18,632 nt of DNA from Methanobacterium sp. (GTDB taxonomy: Archaea; Methanobacteriota; Methanobacteria; Methanobacteriales; Methanobacteriaceae). The position numbers and the translations under genes are program-made. Where the stretch lies: assembly GCA_003151535.1 (NCBI GenBank), contig PLXT01000043.1, forward strand, positions 12,113 to 30,744, in the 5' to 3' direction. This document shows, piece by piece, positions 1 to 5,342 of this stretch (the stretch's first letter is position 1; the number at the start of each line of letters is the position of its first letter). Under the pieces are notes generated by a model. The model did not search any database and was not told the DNA's origin. It saw only the letters and a list, made by a program, of their open reading frames with translations.

Positions 1-70
1 AGGTTTATAGAAATTCTCTTTAATAAATTTATATTATTGAATAAGAAAAATAAAAAAAGGGATTTATTTA

Positions 71-228
71 TTAAATATCGTTTACAACCGAGTTGTAATG
101 TTCCTTTAATATATTTGGACAGTCAGGACATTCTTCTATGGTACGATTTAAGGTTAATTCAATTTCTCGATTATTTCTTTGAATTTCAACCTTTTAACAT
201 ACTCACGTTCCAATAATTTTTCAACCAT
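71..228 (-). pseudogene. Decayed small gene with a frameshift, function unknown
   Basis: Two overlapping minus-strand reading frames look like one broken coding sequence. The first opens with ATG at 228-226 and reads MVEKLLEREYVKR before running out of frame, ending at 154. The second is open from 193 to a stop at 71-73 and reads KVEIQRNNREIELTLNRT, then a CPDC motif and a tail ending VVNDI. Joined near 190 they would give a charged, probably helical protein of about 50 residues with one CxxC pair. The start lies only 11 bp from the 5' end of the tRNA-like gene on the other strand, so upstream sequence may be missing. I do not recognise a family. A chance ORF pair in AT-rich DNA is possible, but the residue composition looks protein-like. 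Confidence 0.3.
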
Positions 229-239
229 TCGAGTATATA

Positions 240-322
240 GCAGGGTTACCTGAGTGGACTAAAGGGATAGGTTCAGGGCTTATTGGCGTAGGCCTTCGAG
301 GGTTCGAATCTCCTCCCCTGCA
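240..322 (+). tRNA. tRNA-Leu (anticodon CAG), divergent or degenerate
   Basis: The 83-nt sequence folds as a type II tRNA. The acceptor strands are GCAGGGT and CCCCTGC with discriminator A at 322. The D loop contains AGTGG, and the anticodon stem is ATAGG/CTTAT around the loop TTCAGGG, which places CAG at positions 34-36 and reads Leu codon CUG. The long variable arm is GGC-GTAG-GCC and the T loop is TTCGAAT. CCA is not encoded. Several pairs are off: acceptor position 7 is a T-C mismatch, the T stem GAGGG/CTCCT has an A-C mismatch and two G-T pairs, and the D stem CCT/GGG has a wobble. A missing G in the 5' acceptor strand would explain the first mismatch. The identity is fairly clear, but whether the gene is functional is open. 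Confidence 0.75.
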
Positions 323-580
323 CTCAGTTTAAAATAGAATTTAATTAGAAATATTCTGATAGTAAGTTCGATGGATAAGATCGGATGGGGCGTTTTTTTT
401 GGACAGATTATGTAATGGTGAAAAGTCTTCACCGTAACACCACAAATCAAATACCGACATATAAGTCAATGAAGCTTATAGAAACTTCCATGAACATCAA
501 GACGTTCATCAAAAACTAAAAATGGAAAAAACAAAGAGTAAATCTACCCAAAAATAATTTTTTTGCCAATTGAATTATTG
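323..580. other. Intergenic stretch after the tRNA-like gene
   Basis: No convincing gene is visible. A run of eight T at 393-400, about 70 bp after the tRNA, could terminate a plus-strand transcript. A short hairpin GGTGAA-aagtc-TTCACC lies at 417-433. The stretch also contains the first member of a diverged direct repeat (493-530), whose partner lies on the other side of the next gene. Confidence 0.4.
493..530 (+). repeat. Diverged direct repeat, copy 1
   Basis: The sequence beginning AACATCAAGACGTTCATCAA and continuing into an A-rich tail matches 1057-1095, which begins AACCACAAAGACATTCATCAA, at about 28 of 39 positions by hand alignment. The two copies lie on either side of the 581-928 gene in the same orientation. 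Low complexity in the A-rich tail inflates the match, so this may be chance. Confidence 0.3.
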
Positions 581-928
581 TTAAAAAAATGGACCTAATT
601 TCAATTCTATAATTTTTTGGTTGAAAAATGTAGCAAAATTTTGTTTAGTTTCTTCTATTAATTTATTTACAATTTCATCGTTTAAATATGTAGGGTAGTC
701 AAATTCAATTGTTATGGCGAAATAAGTTTTATTACCCTTTTCTATTGCTTTACTAAAGTAAGTTTTTGCATTTGGATTTTCGATATTCCAAACTTTTAAA
801 TATTCCTCAAGCATTCCAAGATTTTCACCAAAGCTTTTCTCTATTGAGAAATATATAAACCACCTAGCTTCAAAAGGTACATCTTTAACTAATTCCGTAT
901 GTTCATATTTTAAAATAATATCTACCAT
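581..928 (-). CDS. Conserved-looking hypothetical protein, 115 aa
   Basis: I do not recognise the family. The product has 115 residues, no signal peptide and no membrane helix, so it should be cytoplasmic. It alternates strand-like and helical stretches: an N-terminal segment MVDIILKYEHTEL, aromatic stretches such as RWFIYFSIEK near residue 22, a central KTYFSKAIEKGNKTYFAITIEF, and a helical C-terminus rich in N, F and E that ends in GPFF. This suggests a small alpha/beta fold. The start at 928 is preceded by GATGTGGTAAA, which gives only a weak Shine-Dalgarno match, and by an AT-rich stretch with a possible TATA element (TTTAATTAATTAAA) about 30-40 bp upstream. No neighbour is co-directional within 800 bp, so it is probably transcribed alone. 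The frame is intact and its composition is clearly coding-like. Confidence 0.7.
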   Translation of the reverse strand: MVDIILKYEHTELVKDVPFEARWFIYFSIEKSFGENLGMLEEYLKVWNIENPNAKTYFSKAIEKGNKTYFAITIEFDYPTYLNDEIVNKLIEETKQNFATFFNQKIIELKLGPFF

Positions 929-1056
929 TTTACCACATCTTTGATCTGTTTAATTAATTAAATAATGTAATAATACAATTATGAATTTTAAAGTAGATAT
1001 AAATAATTTTAATATATCCCTAGTGAATATTTAATGAAACAAATCAAAACCTACAC

Positions 1057-1095
1057 AACCACAAAGACATTCATCAAAGATTGAAAATAAAAAAA
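1057..1095 (+). repeat. Diverged direct repeat, copy 2
   Basis: This is the partner of 493-530, in the same orientation, upstream of the 581-928 gene on the opposite strand. The core AAAGACATTCATCAA differs from copy 1 by only a few substitutions. Confidence 0.3.
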
Positions 1096-1115
1096 AGTAA
1101 AGGATAATTTTTAGG

Positions 1116-1200
1116 TTACTGTTCGTTCATGATTACTTCGCCGGTTATTGCATTTATGTGCTACCGGAACAGCAAACACATGTATCAATTAACCATGCCC
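1116..1200 (-). pseudogene. Possible C-terminal remnant of a PepSY-type protein
   Basis: On the minus strand the frame ending at the stop 1116-1118 reads HINAITGEVIMNEQ. Directly upstream, one frame over, the sequence reads HVFAVPVAH. The order VPVA...INAITGEVI resembles the end of PepSY domains, where a VPV-type strand is followed by a VDAxTGEVI-type strand. A one-base shift near 1160 separates the two pieces, and an in-frame TAG lies at 1161-1163. No intact start or longer frame is present. The reading is an inference from a short motif and could be coincidental. Confidence 0.3.
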
Positions 1201-1373
1201 ACAGGAGCAATCAAAGACATCGCAAGGAATAATTTACTAGCAACTACAAATTCTAATTCAAAACAGGACCATTGATACTATTTTTCAATTTTTTTTTAAT
1301 AAATTTTAATTCCGACCGAACTTCGTTTTTCAGTCATATGACGAAATAGATTATATTATTATTCAAGATTATA

Positions 1374-1690
1374 TAAATGAAAAAAAATGTAAAAAAAATC
1401 CTTATTAATTTTCAAAATAAATTTATGCGATAGAATACATTATTATTTATACACTAAGTAAAGAGAAAATTCTATCAATAGATAAGTCTTGTAATGCCTA
1501 TCTACTAGAAATAGTATTTTACGCTGCAAAACTATAAAATGAGGAGTTATAATGTCGATACTGGGTATCATTCGAATAATAACTAGACTTTACGTCACTT
1601 ATTGACATAACTTTCTAAATAAAGTTATTATTTTGATTTTATTAATTTCAAGTAAGTATGCAGGTAAAATACTACCTACATGTCAATATT
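1374..1690 (+). repeat. Dispersed element, copy 1 (about 310 bp)
   Basis: This stretch matches 15111-15430 in the same orientation along its whole length. The match is loose in the first 140 bp and strong in the core, where 1515-1673 aligns with 15261-15417 at roughly 85% by hand alignment. Landmarks are TATTTTACGC, the Shine-Dalgarno site GAGGAG, an ATG, a perfect palindrome GATAC-TGG-GTATC at 1557-1569, and a downstream segment beginning AAATAAAGTTATTATTTTGA. No transposase or terminal inverted repeat is visible. It could be a non-coding RNA, a short-ORF leader, or a relic of a larger unit. A degenerate third copy lies in 11598-11890. Confidence 0.7.
1552..1605 (+). CDS. Candidate 17-aa peptide in dispersed element copy 1
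   Basis: The frame encodes MSILGIIRIITRLYVTY and is preceded by GAGGAG (1541-1546) with a 5-bp spacer, a near-ideal Shine-Dalgarno arrangement. The paralogous position in the second copy of the element encodes MAILGIIRIITILYTHF, also 17 residues with the same start context. The first eleven codons differ only by one conservative change (S/A) and one silent third-position change. The peptide is hydrophobic with one or two arginines, compatible with a membrane-active or membrane-inserted microprotein or with a leader peptide. Because the flanking non-coding DNA is equally conserved, protein selection is not proven. Confidence 0.35.
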   Translation: MSILGIIRIITRLYVTY

Positions 1691-1735
1691 TTATATTTTA
1701 TGGTTATTCATAGGTCCCCATTTGTGATTCTTTTC

Positions 1736-1751
1736 AGAATCGATTGATTCT
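1736..1751 (+). terminator. Small hairpin beyond dispersed element copy 1
   Basis: AGAATC-GATT-GATTCT forms a perfect 6-bp stem with a 4-nt loop and is followed by the T-rich ATCTTATTTTCT. It lies between the plus-strand element and the end of the minus-strand gene at 1762, where it could terminate transcription in either direction. The stem is short and AT-rich. Confidence 0.25.
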
Positions 1752-1761
1752 ATCTTATTTT

Positions 1762-2149
1762 CTAGTTAAATGCTAATATCCCTAATAGGCCATGGATAAT
1801 TGCAAGAATAAATGAAATTATCACCATTATAGGGTGCCATATAAATCGAATGTTCAACCATCGTTGATGAATACTAAGACCAATCAATGCAGTTACAAAA
1901 AATGAAAATAAAGTAACAATACCTAAAATACCAATAGAAGGCTTACCAACTGATGGCCCAATTACAGTCATTATTATTGCCAAAAAAAAATGAAACTACC
2001 ACCATTATAGGATGCCATTTAAATCTTAACAATCCTCGATAAAAACTAAGACCAAAAATTGCAGTTACAAGAAATGAAATTATAGTCACAACACCCAAAT
2101 AAACTATAAATGGCTTACCAAATATTTGATACAAAGCAATACTAACCAT
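1762..2149 (-). pseudogene. Two-unit small membrane protein split by a frameshift in a homopolymer
   Basis: Two adjacent frames encode homologous halves, each with two membrane helices. The first unit starts at ATG 2149, placed by GGAGG with a 5-bp spacer, and includes GKPFIVYLGVVTIISFLVTA and KWHPIMVVVSF. It runs off frame in a run of nine A (plus strand, 1982-1990), ending 30 nt later. The second unit follows at once in another frame, with GKPSIGILGIVTLFSFFVTA, IWHPIMVIISF and IIHGLLGILAFN, ending at 1762. Removing one base from the run joins them into a single 128-residue protein of four helices. The second unit has His residues 14 apart in one helix (HPIMVIISFILAIIH), a spacing seen in heme-binding helices of b-type cytochromes; the first keeps only the WHP histidine. 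The broken frame may be a real mutation, a sequencing error at the homopolymer, or a slippage site. The second half could also start alone at ATG 1971. Function is unknown. Confidence 0.6.
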
Positions 2150-2170
2150 ATATTCCTCCATTCATGTAAG

Positions 2171-2302
2171 CTAAACTTTTTCACCAAAAGTTTCACATAA
2201 TTCCTCATAATTACAATCAAAGTAACTATCTAATCTAAATTCCAAAAAGTAGCCATAATAGATCAAATATGGATAGTTCCCATAGTATAGAGTGTTTGAG
2301 AA
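2171..2302 (-). pseudogene. Open 43-codon fragment without a start codon
   Basis: Between the two membrane genes the minus strand is open for 43 codons, from just after a TAG at 2303-2305 to a stop at 2171-2173. It reads FSNTLYYGNYPYLIYYGYFL and continues EFRLDSYFDCNYEELCETFG to EKV. The composition is protein-like, but no ATG or GTG is in frame; only a TTG near the middle could start it. It is best read as the tail of a decayed gene. No family is recognised. Confidence 0.25.
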
Positions 2303-2313
2303 CTATAAACGAA

Positions 2314-2652
2314 TTATTCTCGGGTTATTTTGTAAAGAATACTGAGTGCTACTAGTTGGATCATGTTGACTAAGATGAATACAATTTGAGGTCCGAATTC
2401 GGTATTGGATATTTTAAATGGTACTACATGAATTATTAATGGAATCACCGATGCTAGTGTAACTAGAATATTTTGAACAAGTAGAAAAGATGCAAAATAC
2501 AAGAGCCCTATGGTGAATTGAGATTTTATTTCTTTATATGTTTTCCAATATGAATTAAGAAGTCCTAATAATAAACAAACATTTGCAAGGCCTATTGCAA
2601 ATGCAATGTAAATTAATATCATAATTGTTGGTCCTATTTCTTCTACTACCAT
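2314..2652 (-). CDS. Module A three-helix membrane protein, 112 aa
   Basis: A small integral membrane protein with three predicted helices at about residues 8-33, 46-74 and 88-107. A positively charged loop, YWKTYKEIKSQFT (residues 35-47), lies between the first two helices and is likely cytoplasmic. It is paralogous to the module B protein at 7932-8294: both share a KSQFT segment, a following GL..FA stretch and a QNIL segment in the second helix. It starts 51 bp after the winged-helix gene, behind GAGG with a 9-bp spacer, so the two are probably one transcript. Small three-helix proteins beside winged-helix genes also occur in haloarchaea, and the pair may act as a membrane sensor with its regulator; that role is inference from context. 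The function of the family is unknown to me. Confidence 0.8.
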   Translation of the reverse strand: MVVEEIGPTIMILIYIAFAIGLANVCLLLGLLNSYWKTYKEIKSQFTIGLLYFASFLLVQNILVTLASVIPLIIHVVPFKISNTEFGPQIVFILVNMIQLVALSILYKITRE

Positions 2653-2703
2653 TTTTTTTATCCTCTTAATTAATAATATTCGATTTTAAATGTTTTTCAA
2701 TAT

Positions 2704-2982
2704 TTAAGATAATTCCTTAAAAATTTCACTTAGAATATTGTAATTTTCTTCCATTTTAGCTGAAAGGAAATACATATTTCCATATTTGTTTTCCCCCGTA
2801 GAAGTGATCATTTGATTTTCTGTTAATATTTTCAGATGATGACGTATAGTTGAATAATTAAGTTCGAGTTTTTCTGCAAGTTGATTAGCATTGTAAGGTC
2901 TTTTATTTAATGCTTTAACAATTCTAGCACGATTAGGACCTCCTGAAGTACCTGCAAATATCCACCAAATCAGTTTATCCAT
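2704..2982 (-). CDS. Module A winged-helix transcriptional regulator, 92 aa
   Basis: A small ArsR-like winged-helix DNA-binding protein. Residues 15-34 (GPNRARIVKALNKRPYNANQ) form the first helices, and the helix-turn-helix covers QLAEKLELNYSTIRHHLKIL (about 34-53). The wing follows at MITSTGENKYGNMYFLS, and the C-terminal helix MEENYNILSEIFKEL probably mediates dimerisation. There is no cysteine, so it is not a classical metal sensor. It is about 58% identical by hand alignment to the module B regulator. The ATG at 2982 follows GGAG with a 7-bp spacer. It lies downstream of the transporter genes after a 213-bp gap that holds its own probable promoter, and directly upstream of the three-helix protein. 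It likely controls the adjacent transporter and perhaps itself; direction of control and ligand are unknown. Confidence 0.88.
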   Translation of the reverse strand: MDKLIWWIFAGTSGGPNRARIVKALNKRPYNANQLAEKLELNYSTIRHHLKILTENQMITSTGENKYGNMYFLSAKMEENYNILSEIFKELS

Positions 2983-3014
2983 TATTTTACTCCATTAATA
3001 AAATTATAAAATAA

Positions 3015-3072
3015 AAAATAATATATTTACTGAACATTTTTAGAATTTTTCTACCCAATTATTTACCACTAT
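3015..3072 (-). promoter_or_regulatory. Promoter and putative operator of the module A regulator
   Basis: On the minus strand an AT-rich TATA element (AAATATATTATT, near 3017-3028) lies about 40 bp before the start codon. Just upstream are two motif copies, read on the plus strand as TACCCAATT at 3052-3060 and TACCACTAT at 3064-3072, 12 bp apart. They resemble the CCAAA-type direct repeats in front of both permease genes, which would fit autoregulation. Two imperfect copies in AT-rich DNA are weak evidence. Confidence 0.35.
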
Positions 3073-3195
3073 CTAATATTATTATGAAGTTAACTCTAGA
3101 TTAGATTTTCATTTCTACAAAACATTATTTCTTAATTATTTTAATTAATTTCAAATTAAAGAGTATCCAAAAAATAAATAAAAAGAGATTTTTAT

Positions 3196-3891
3196 TTATT
3201 TTGAATTTGTTGTTCTGTTATCGCTTAAACATTTTCCATCTAACACAGTGATAATTCTTTCAGCCATGTTTCCTACATATGGTTCATGTGTTACCATGAC
3301 CAATGTTACGTTCTCTTTTTTATGAAGATCTTTCAACAAGTCAAGTATAACTTCACCAGTTTTAGAATCCAAAGATCCTGTAGGTTCATCTGCCAGTATT
3401 ATTGATGGTTTGTTTACTAGGGCTCTTGCAATTGCCACTCTCTGTCTTTCCCCTCCAGATAGTTTTGTTGGTTTTTGGTCGATTTTATCTCCCAGGTTAA
3501 CTGATTTTAAAAGTTCCAATGCTCTTTTTCTCATATCTTTGGAAGATGTATTGGTTTCATACATTGGGATTTCAACATTCTCTACTACGCTAAGGTTGGG
3601 TATCAAGTTGTGCATCTGGAAGACGAATCCTATTTCTTTTGATCGAAATTTGTTTAGATTTTTAGTCGTCATCATGTCAATGCCTGCAACTTTTATGGTT
3701 CCTTCATCTGCTATGTCTAATCCACCTATCATGTTAAGTAATGATGATTTTCCAGAACCTGATGGGCCCATTATTGATATGAATTCTCCCTTTTTCACTT
3801 TCAAGTTCATTCCGTTTAGAGCTTTTATTTTTCCATTATCATAGCCTTTTTTTAAATCTTTTATTTCGATGATGTTTTCATTGTTATTCAT
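3196..3891 (-). CDS. Module A MacB/LolD-type ABC transporter ATPase, 231 aa
   Basis: The ATP-binding subunit that powers the adjacent FtsX-family permease at the inner face of the membrane. All hallmarks are present: Walker A GPSGSGKSS (residues 42-50), Q-loop FVFQ (Q92), signature LSGGERQ (144-150), Walker B IILADEP with catalytic E169, D-loop SLDS, and switch histidine H202 in MVTHE. Length is normal for the LolD/MacB ATPase family. The frame is open 22 codons further upstream, but the ATG at 3891 is preferred because GGAGG lies 9 bp before it and it gives the usual N-terminus. This start overlaps the permease stop by 8 bp, so translation is probably coupled. Closely paralogous to the module B ATPase. 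MacB-type transporters act by mechanotransmission rather than passing substrate through the membrane; the substrate here is unknown. Confidence 0.93.
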   Translation of the reverse strand: MNNNENIIEIKDLKKGYDNGKIKALNGMNLKVKKGEFISIMGPSGSGKSSLLNMIGGLDIADEGTIKVAGIDMMTTKNLNKFRSKEIGFVFQMHNLIPNLSVVENVEIPMYETNTSSKDMRKRALELLKSVNLGDKIDQKPTKLSGGERQRVAIARALVNKPSIILADEPTGSLDSKTGEVILDLLKDLHKKENVTLVMVTHEPYVGNMAERIITVLDGKCLSDNRTTNSK

Positions 3892-5041
3892 AGCGCAGTG
3901 CCTCCGTTGGGGATAATCTACTTGCCCTGTAGGCAGGGTATAATCCTCCGATGACACCTACGAGTAAGGCAATACCAAAGGCTCTGAGGAATATGTAGAT
4001 TGAGAATGATGGTGTAATTGCATTTCCTACAGATGGAACTAGTGTTAATAGAACTTCTACTCCTACAACTGCTATGACTGTTCCCACAACGAATGCGATG
4101 AGTGTGAGTACAATTGATTCTCCAAGTATCATTCCTAGTATTCTACTGTTTTTCCATCCTACAGCCTTTAATACTCCTATCTCTCTAGTTCTTTCATAAA
4201 CTGTCATTACCATAGTGTTAATAACTCCAACTGCACCGATAAATATGGCTAAAAGTGATATTGCCCAGCTAGCTGTGCTTATAAATCCTAATCCCTGGTT
4301 AATTCTGTTAGCTGAATCTGCAGCTGTAGAAGTACTAAGTTGATTTGGATAAGCATTAGTAATTGTATTACTTACTGTGGTTACATTGGCATTGTCAGTT
4401 ACTTTTACAAGTACGTCACTGACCTTGTTTTGATTGCTGGTGAGATTTTGTAACGTTGAAAGTGGCATAACAATTCCGTTATCTGTCATGAAATTACCAG
4501 TTTCAAATGTACCAGTTATTGTAAAATTTTGACCATAAAGATTTATTGTGTCTCCAACTGTTTTATTAAGACTTTGAGCTTCAGTCTTTCCAATTATAAC
4601 TTGATCTGTACTGTCGTTTGTGAAAGCAGTTCCATTCATACTGTCAATACTCATTAAACTTAATTTATCTGAGTCAATACCTGTTATAGAAAGACCACCA
4701 CCAAAACCGCCTTGAGTACTATTTGAACTTGTAGTTGCTGTTGTTGTATTGCTTGCCCTTAAAATTCCGGCTGTACTTTTAACACCACTTAATGAAAGTA
4801 TATCCGTAGCATATGTTTGATTAATGGATCCACTTGATTCCATACCGGTTGAACCTGCTTGACTAACTGTTATTTCAGCTGCACCTGCTTTAAGAGTACT
4901 CTGCGTTGAGCTCTCAAGCCCTCCCGTTATCATACCAAGGGCCACTATGACCATGATTCCAATTGCTATTCCTACAATAGCAAGTGAACTTCTTGTTTTG
5001 TTTCTGAATGGATTTTTCACCACCAGCGATAAAAATGACAT
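3884..5041 (-). CDS. Module A MacB/FtsX-family ABC transporter permease, 385 aa
   Basis: Membrane subunit of a MacB/LolC-like transporter. After a short cytoplasmic segment ending RNKTRS comes the first helix (about residues 17-38, LAIVGIAIGIMVIVALGMI). A large extracytoplasmic domain follows to about 255, then three helices within 255-375. Between the second and third helices is the coupling segment YERTREIGVLKAVGW, and the C-terminus is the family-typical YPAYRASRLSPTEALRYE. The outer domain has an S/T/N-rich linker and about nine N-glycosylation sequons. The ATG at 5041 is chosen; a GTG nine bases upstream is an alternative, and GTGAG lies 4 bp before the ATG. It is the first gene of module A. 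No MacA-like partner is nearby. A role in exporting peptides or lipophilic compounds, or in envelope maintenance, is plausible but unproven. Confidence 0.9.
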   Translation of the reverse strand: MSFLSLVVKNPFRNKTRSSLAIVGIAIGIMVIVALGMITGGLESSTQSTLKAGAAEITVSQAGSTGMESSGSINQTYATDILSLSGVKSTAGILRASNTTTATTSSNSTQGGFGGGLSITGIDSDKLSLMSIDSMNGTAFTNDSTDQVIIGKTEAQSLNKTVGDTINLYGQNFTITGTFETGNFMTDNGIVMPLSTLQNLTSNQNKVSDVLVKVTDNANVTTVSNTITNAYPNQLSTSTAADSANRINQGLGFISTASWAISLLAIFIGAVGVINTMVMTVYERTREIGVLKAVGWKNSRILGMILGESIVLTLIAFVVGTVIAVVGVEVLLTLVPSVGNAITPSFSIYIFLRAFGIALLVGVIGGLYPAYRASRLSPTEALRYE

Positions 5042-5062
5042 AACACTCACTATGAATAAATG

Positions 5063-5130
5063 CCATATAAAGCATTATACACAATTCATGCGTATTTCGT
5101 TCATAATTTACACCCAAATCATACCCAAAT
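5063..5130 (-). promoter_or_regulatory. Promoter and phased direct repeats upstream of module A permease
   Basis: The minus strand carries TATA-like elements GTATAATG (5073-5080) and TTTATATGG (near 5064-5072), 25-40 bp before the start codon. Further upstream are two direct copies of CCCAAAT (plus strand) at 5113-5119 and 5124-5130, exactly 11 bp apart, so they face the same side of the helix. The equivalent place in module B holds four related copies. I read this as an operator, most likely for the adjacent winged-helix protein. Confidence 0.5.
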
Positions 5131-5196
5131 TGCAGAAAAAAGAAATAAAAAAAATATATAATAAATTAAGAAAGATGTGATGGAGGCATGGTTTTT

Positions 5197-5232
5197 GATT
5201 CATTTGAGTTCGACTTAGTAACGAAATGAATC
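5197..5232. promoter_or_regulatory. Perfect 9-bp inverted repeat between kinase and module A
   Basis: GATTCATTT at 5197-5205 and AAATGAATC at 5224-5232 are exact inverted copies separated by 18 bp. It lies in the 301-bp gap after the kinase stop and upstream of the permease promoter. It could be a transcript hairpin ending the kinase mRNA or a dimeric protein-binding site. No clear T-run follows on the minus strand, which argues somewhat against a simple terminator. Confidence 0.4.
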
Positions 5233-5342
5233 AATACTAATCCAATATTAAGCTTATCAAAAAAAAGCCACTGCAAGTACCTTGTACCCAGATCTCCAAT
5301 AGGGGCATAAAAATGATTTTATTTGAACTTAAAAATGTATTA

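Larger units (their letters stand above)
929..1761. other. Gene-poor region of 830 bp
   Basis: No full-length gene is seen. The stretch holds the second member of the short direct repeat (1057-1095), a possible PepSY gene remnant on the minus strand (1116-1200), the first copy of the dispersed element (1374-1690) with its 17-codon ORF, and a small hairpin at 1736-1751. The rest is AT-rich with no structure I can support. Confidence 0.6.

Noticed and set aside
1129..1275. 48-codon plus-strand ORF
   Set aside because: No ribosome site and no recognisable fold; the minus strand of the same stretch shows a better, PepSY-like reading.
2704..2982. Metal-sensing ArsR repressor
   Set aside because: Neither winged-helix protein has cysteine or a typical metal-ligand cluster, so only the DNA-binding fold is supported.
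3410..3844. 144-codon plus-strand ORF
   Set aside because: It lies antisense inside the module A ATPase, whose motifs are unmistakable on the minus strand.
4914..5117. 67-codon minus-strand ORF starting upstream of the permease
   Set aside because: It overlaps the permease start in another frame and shows no coding character.
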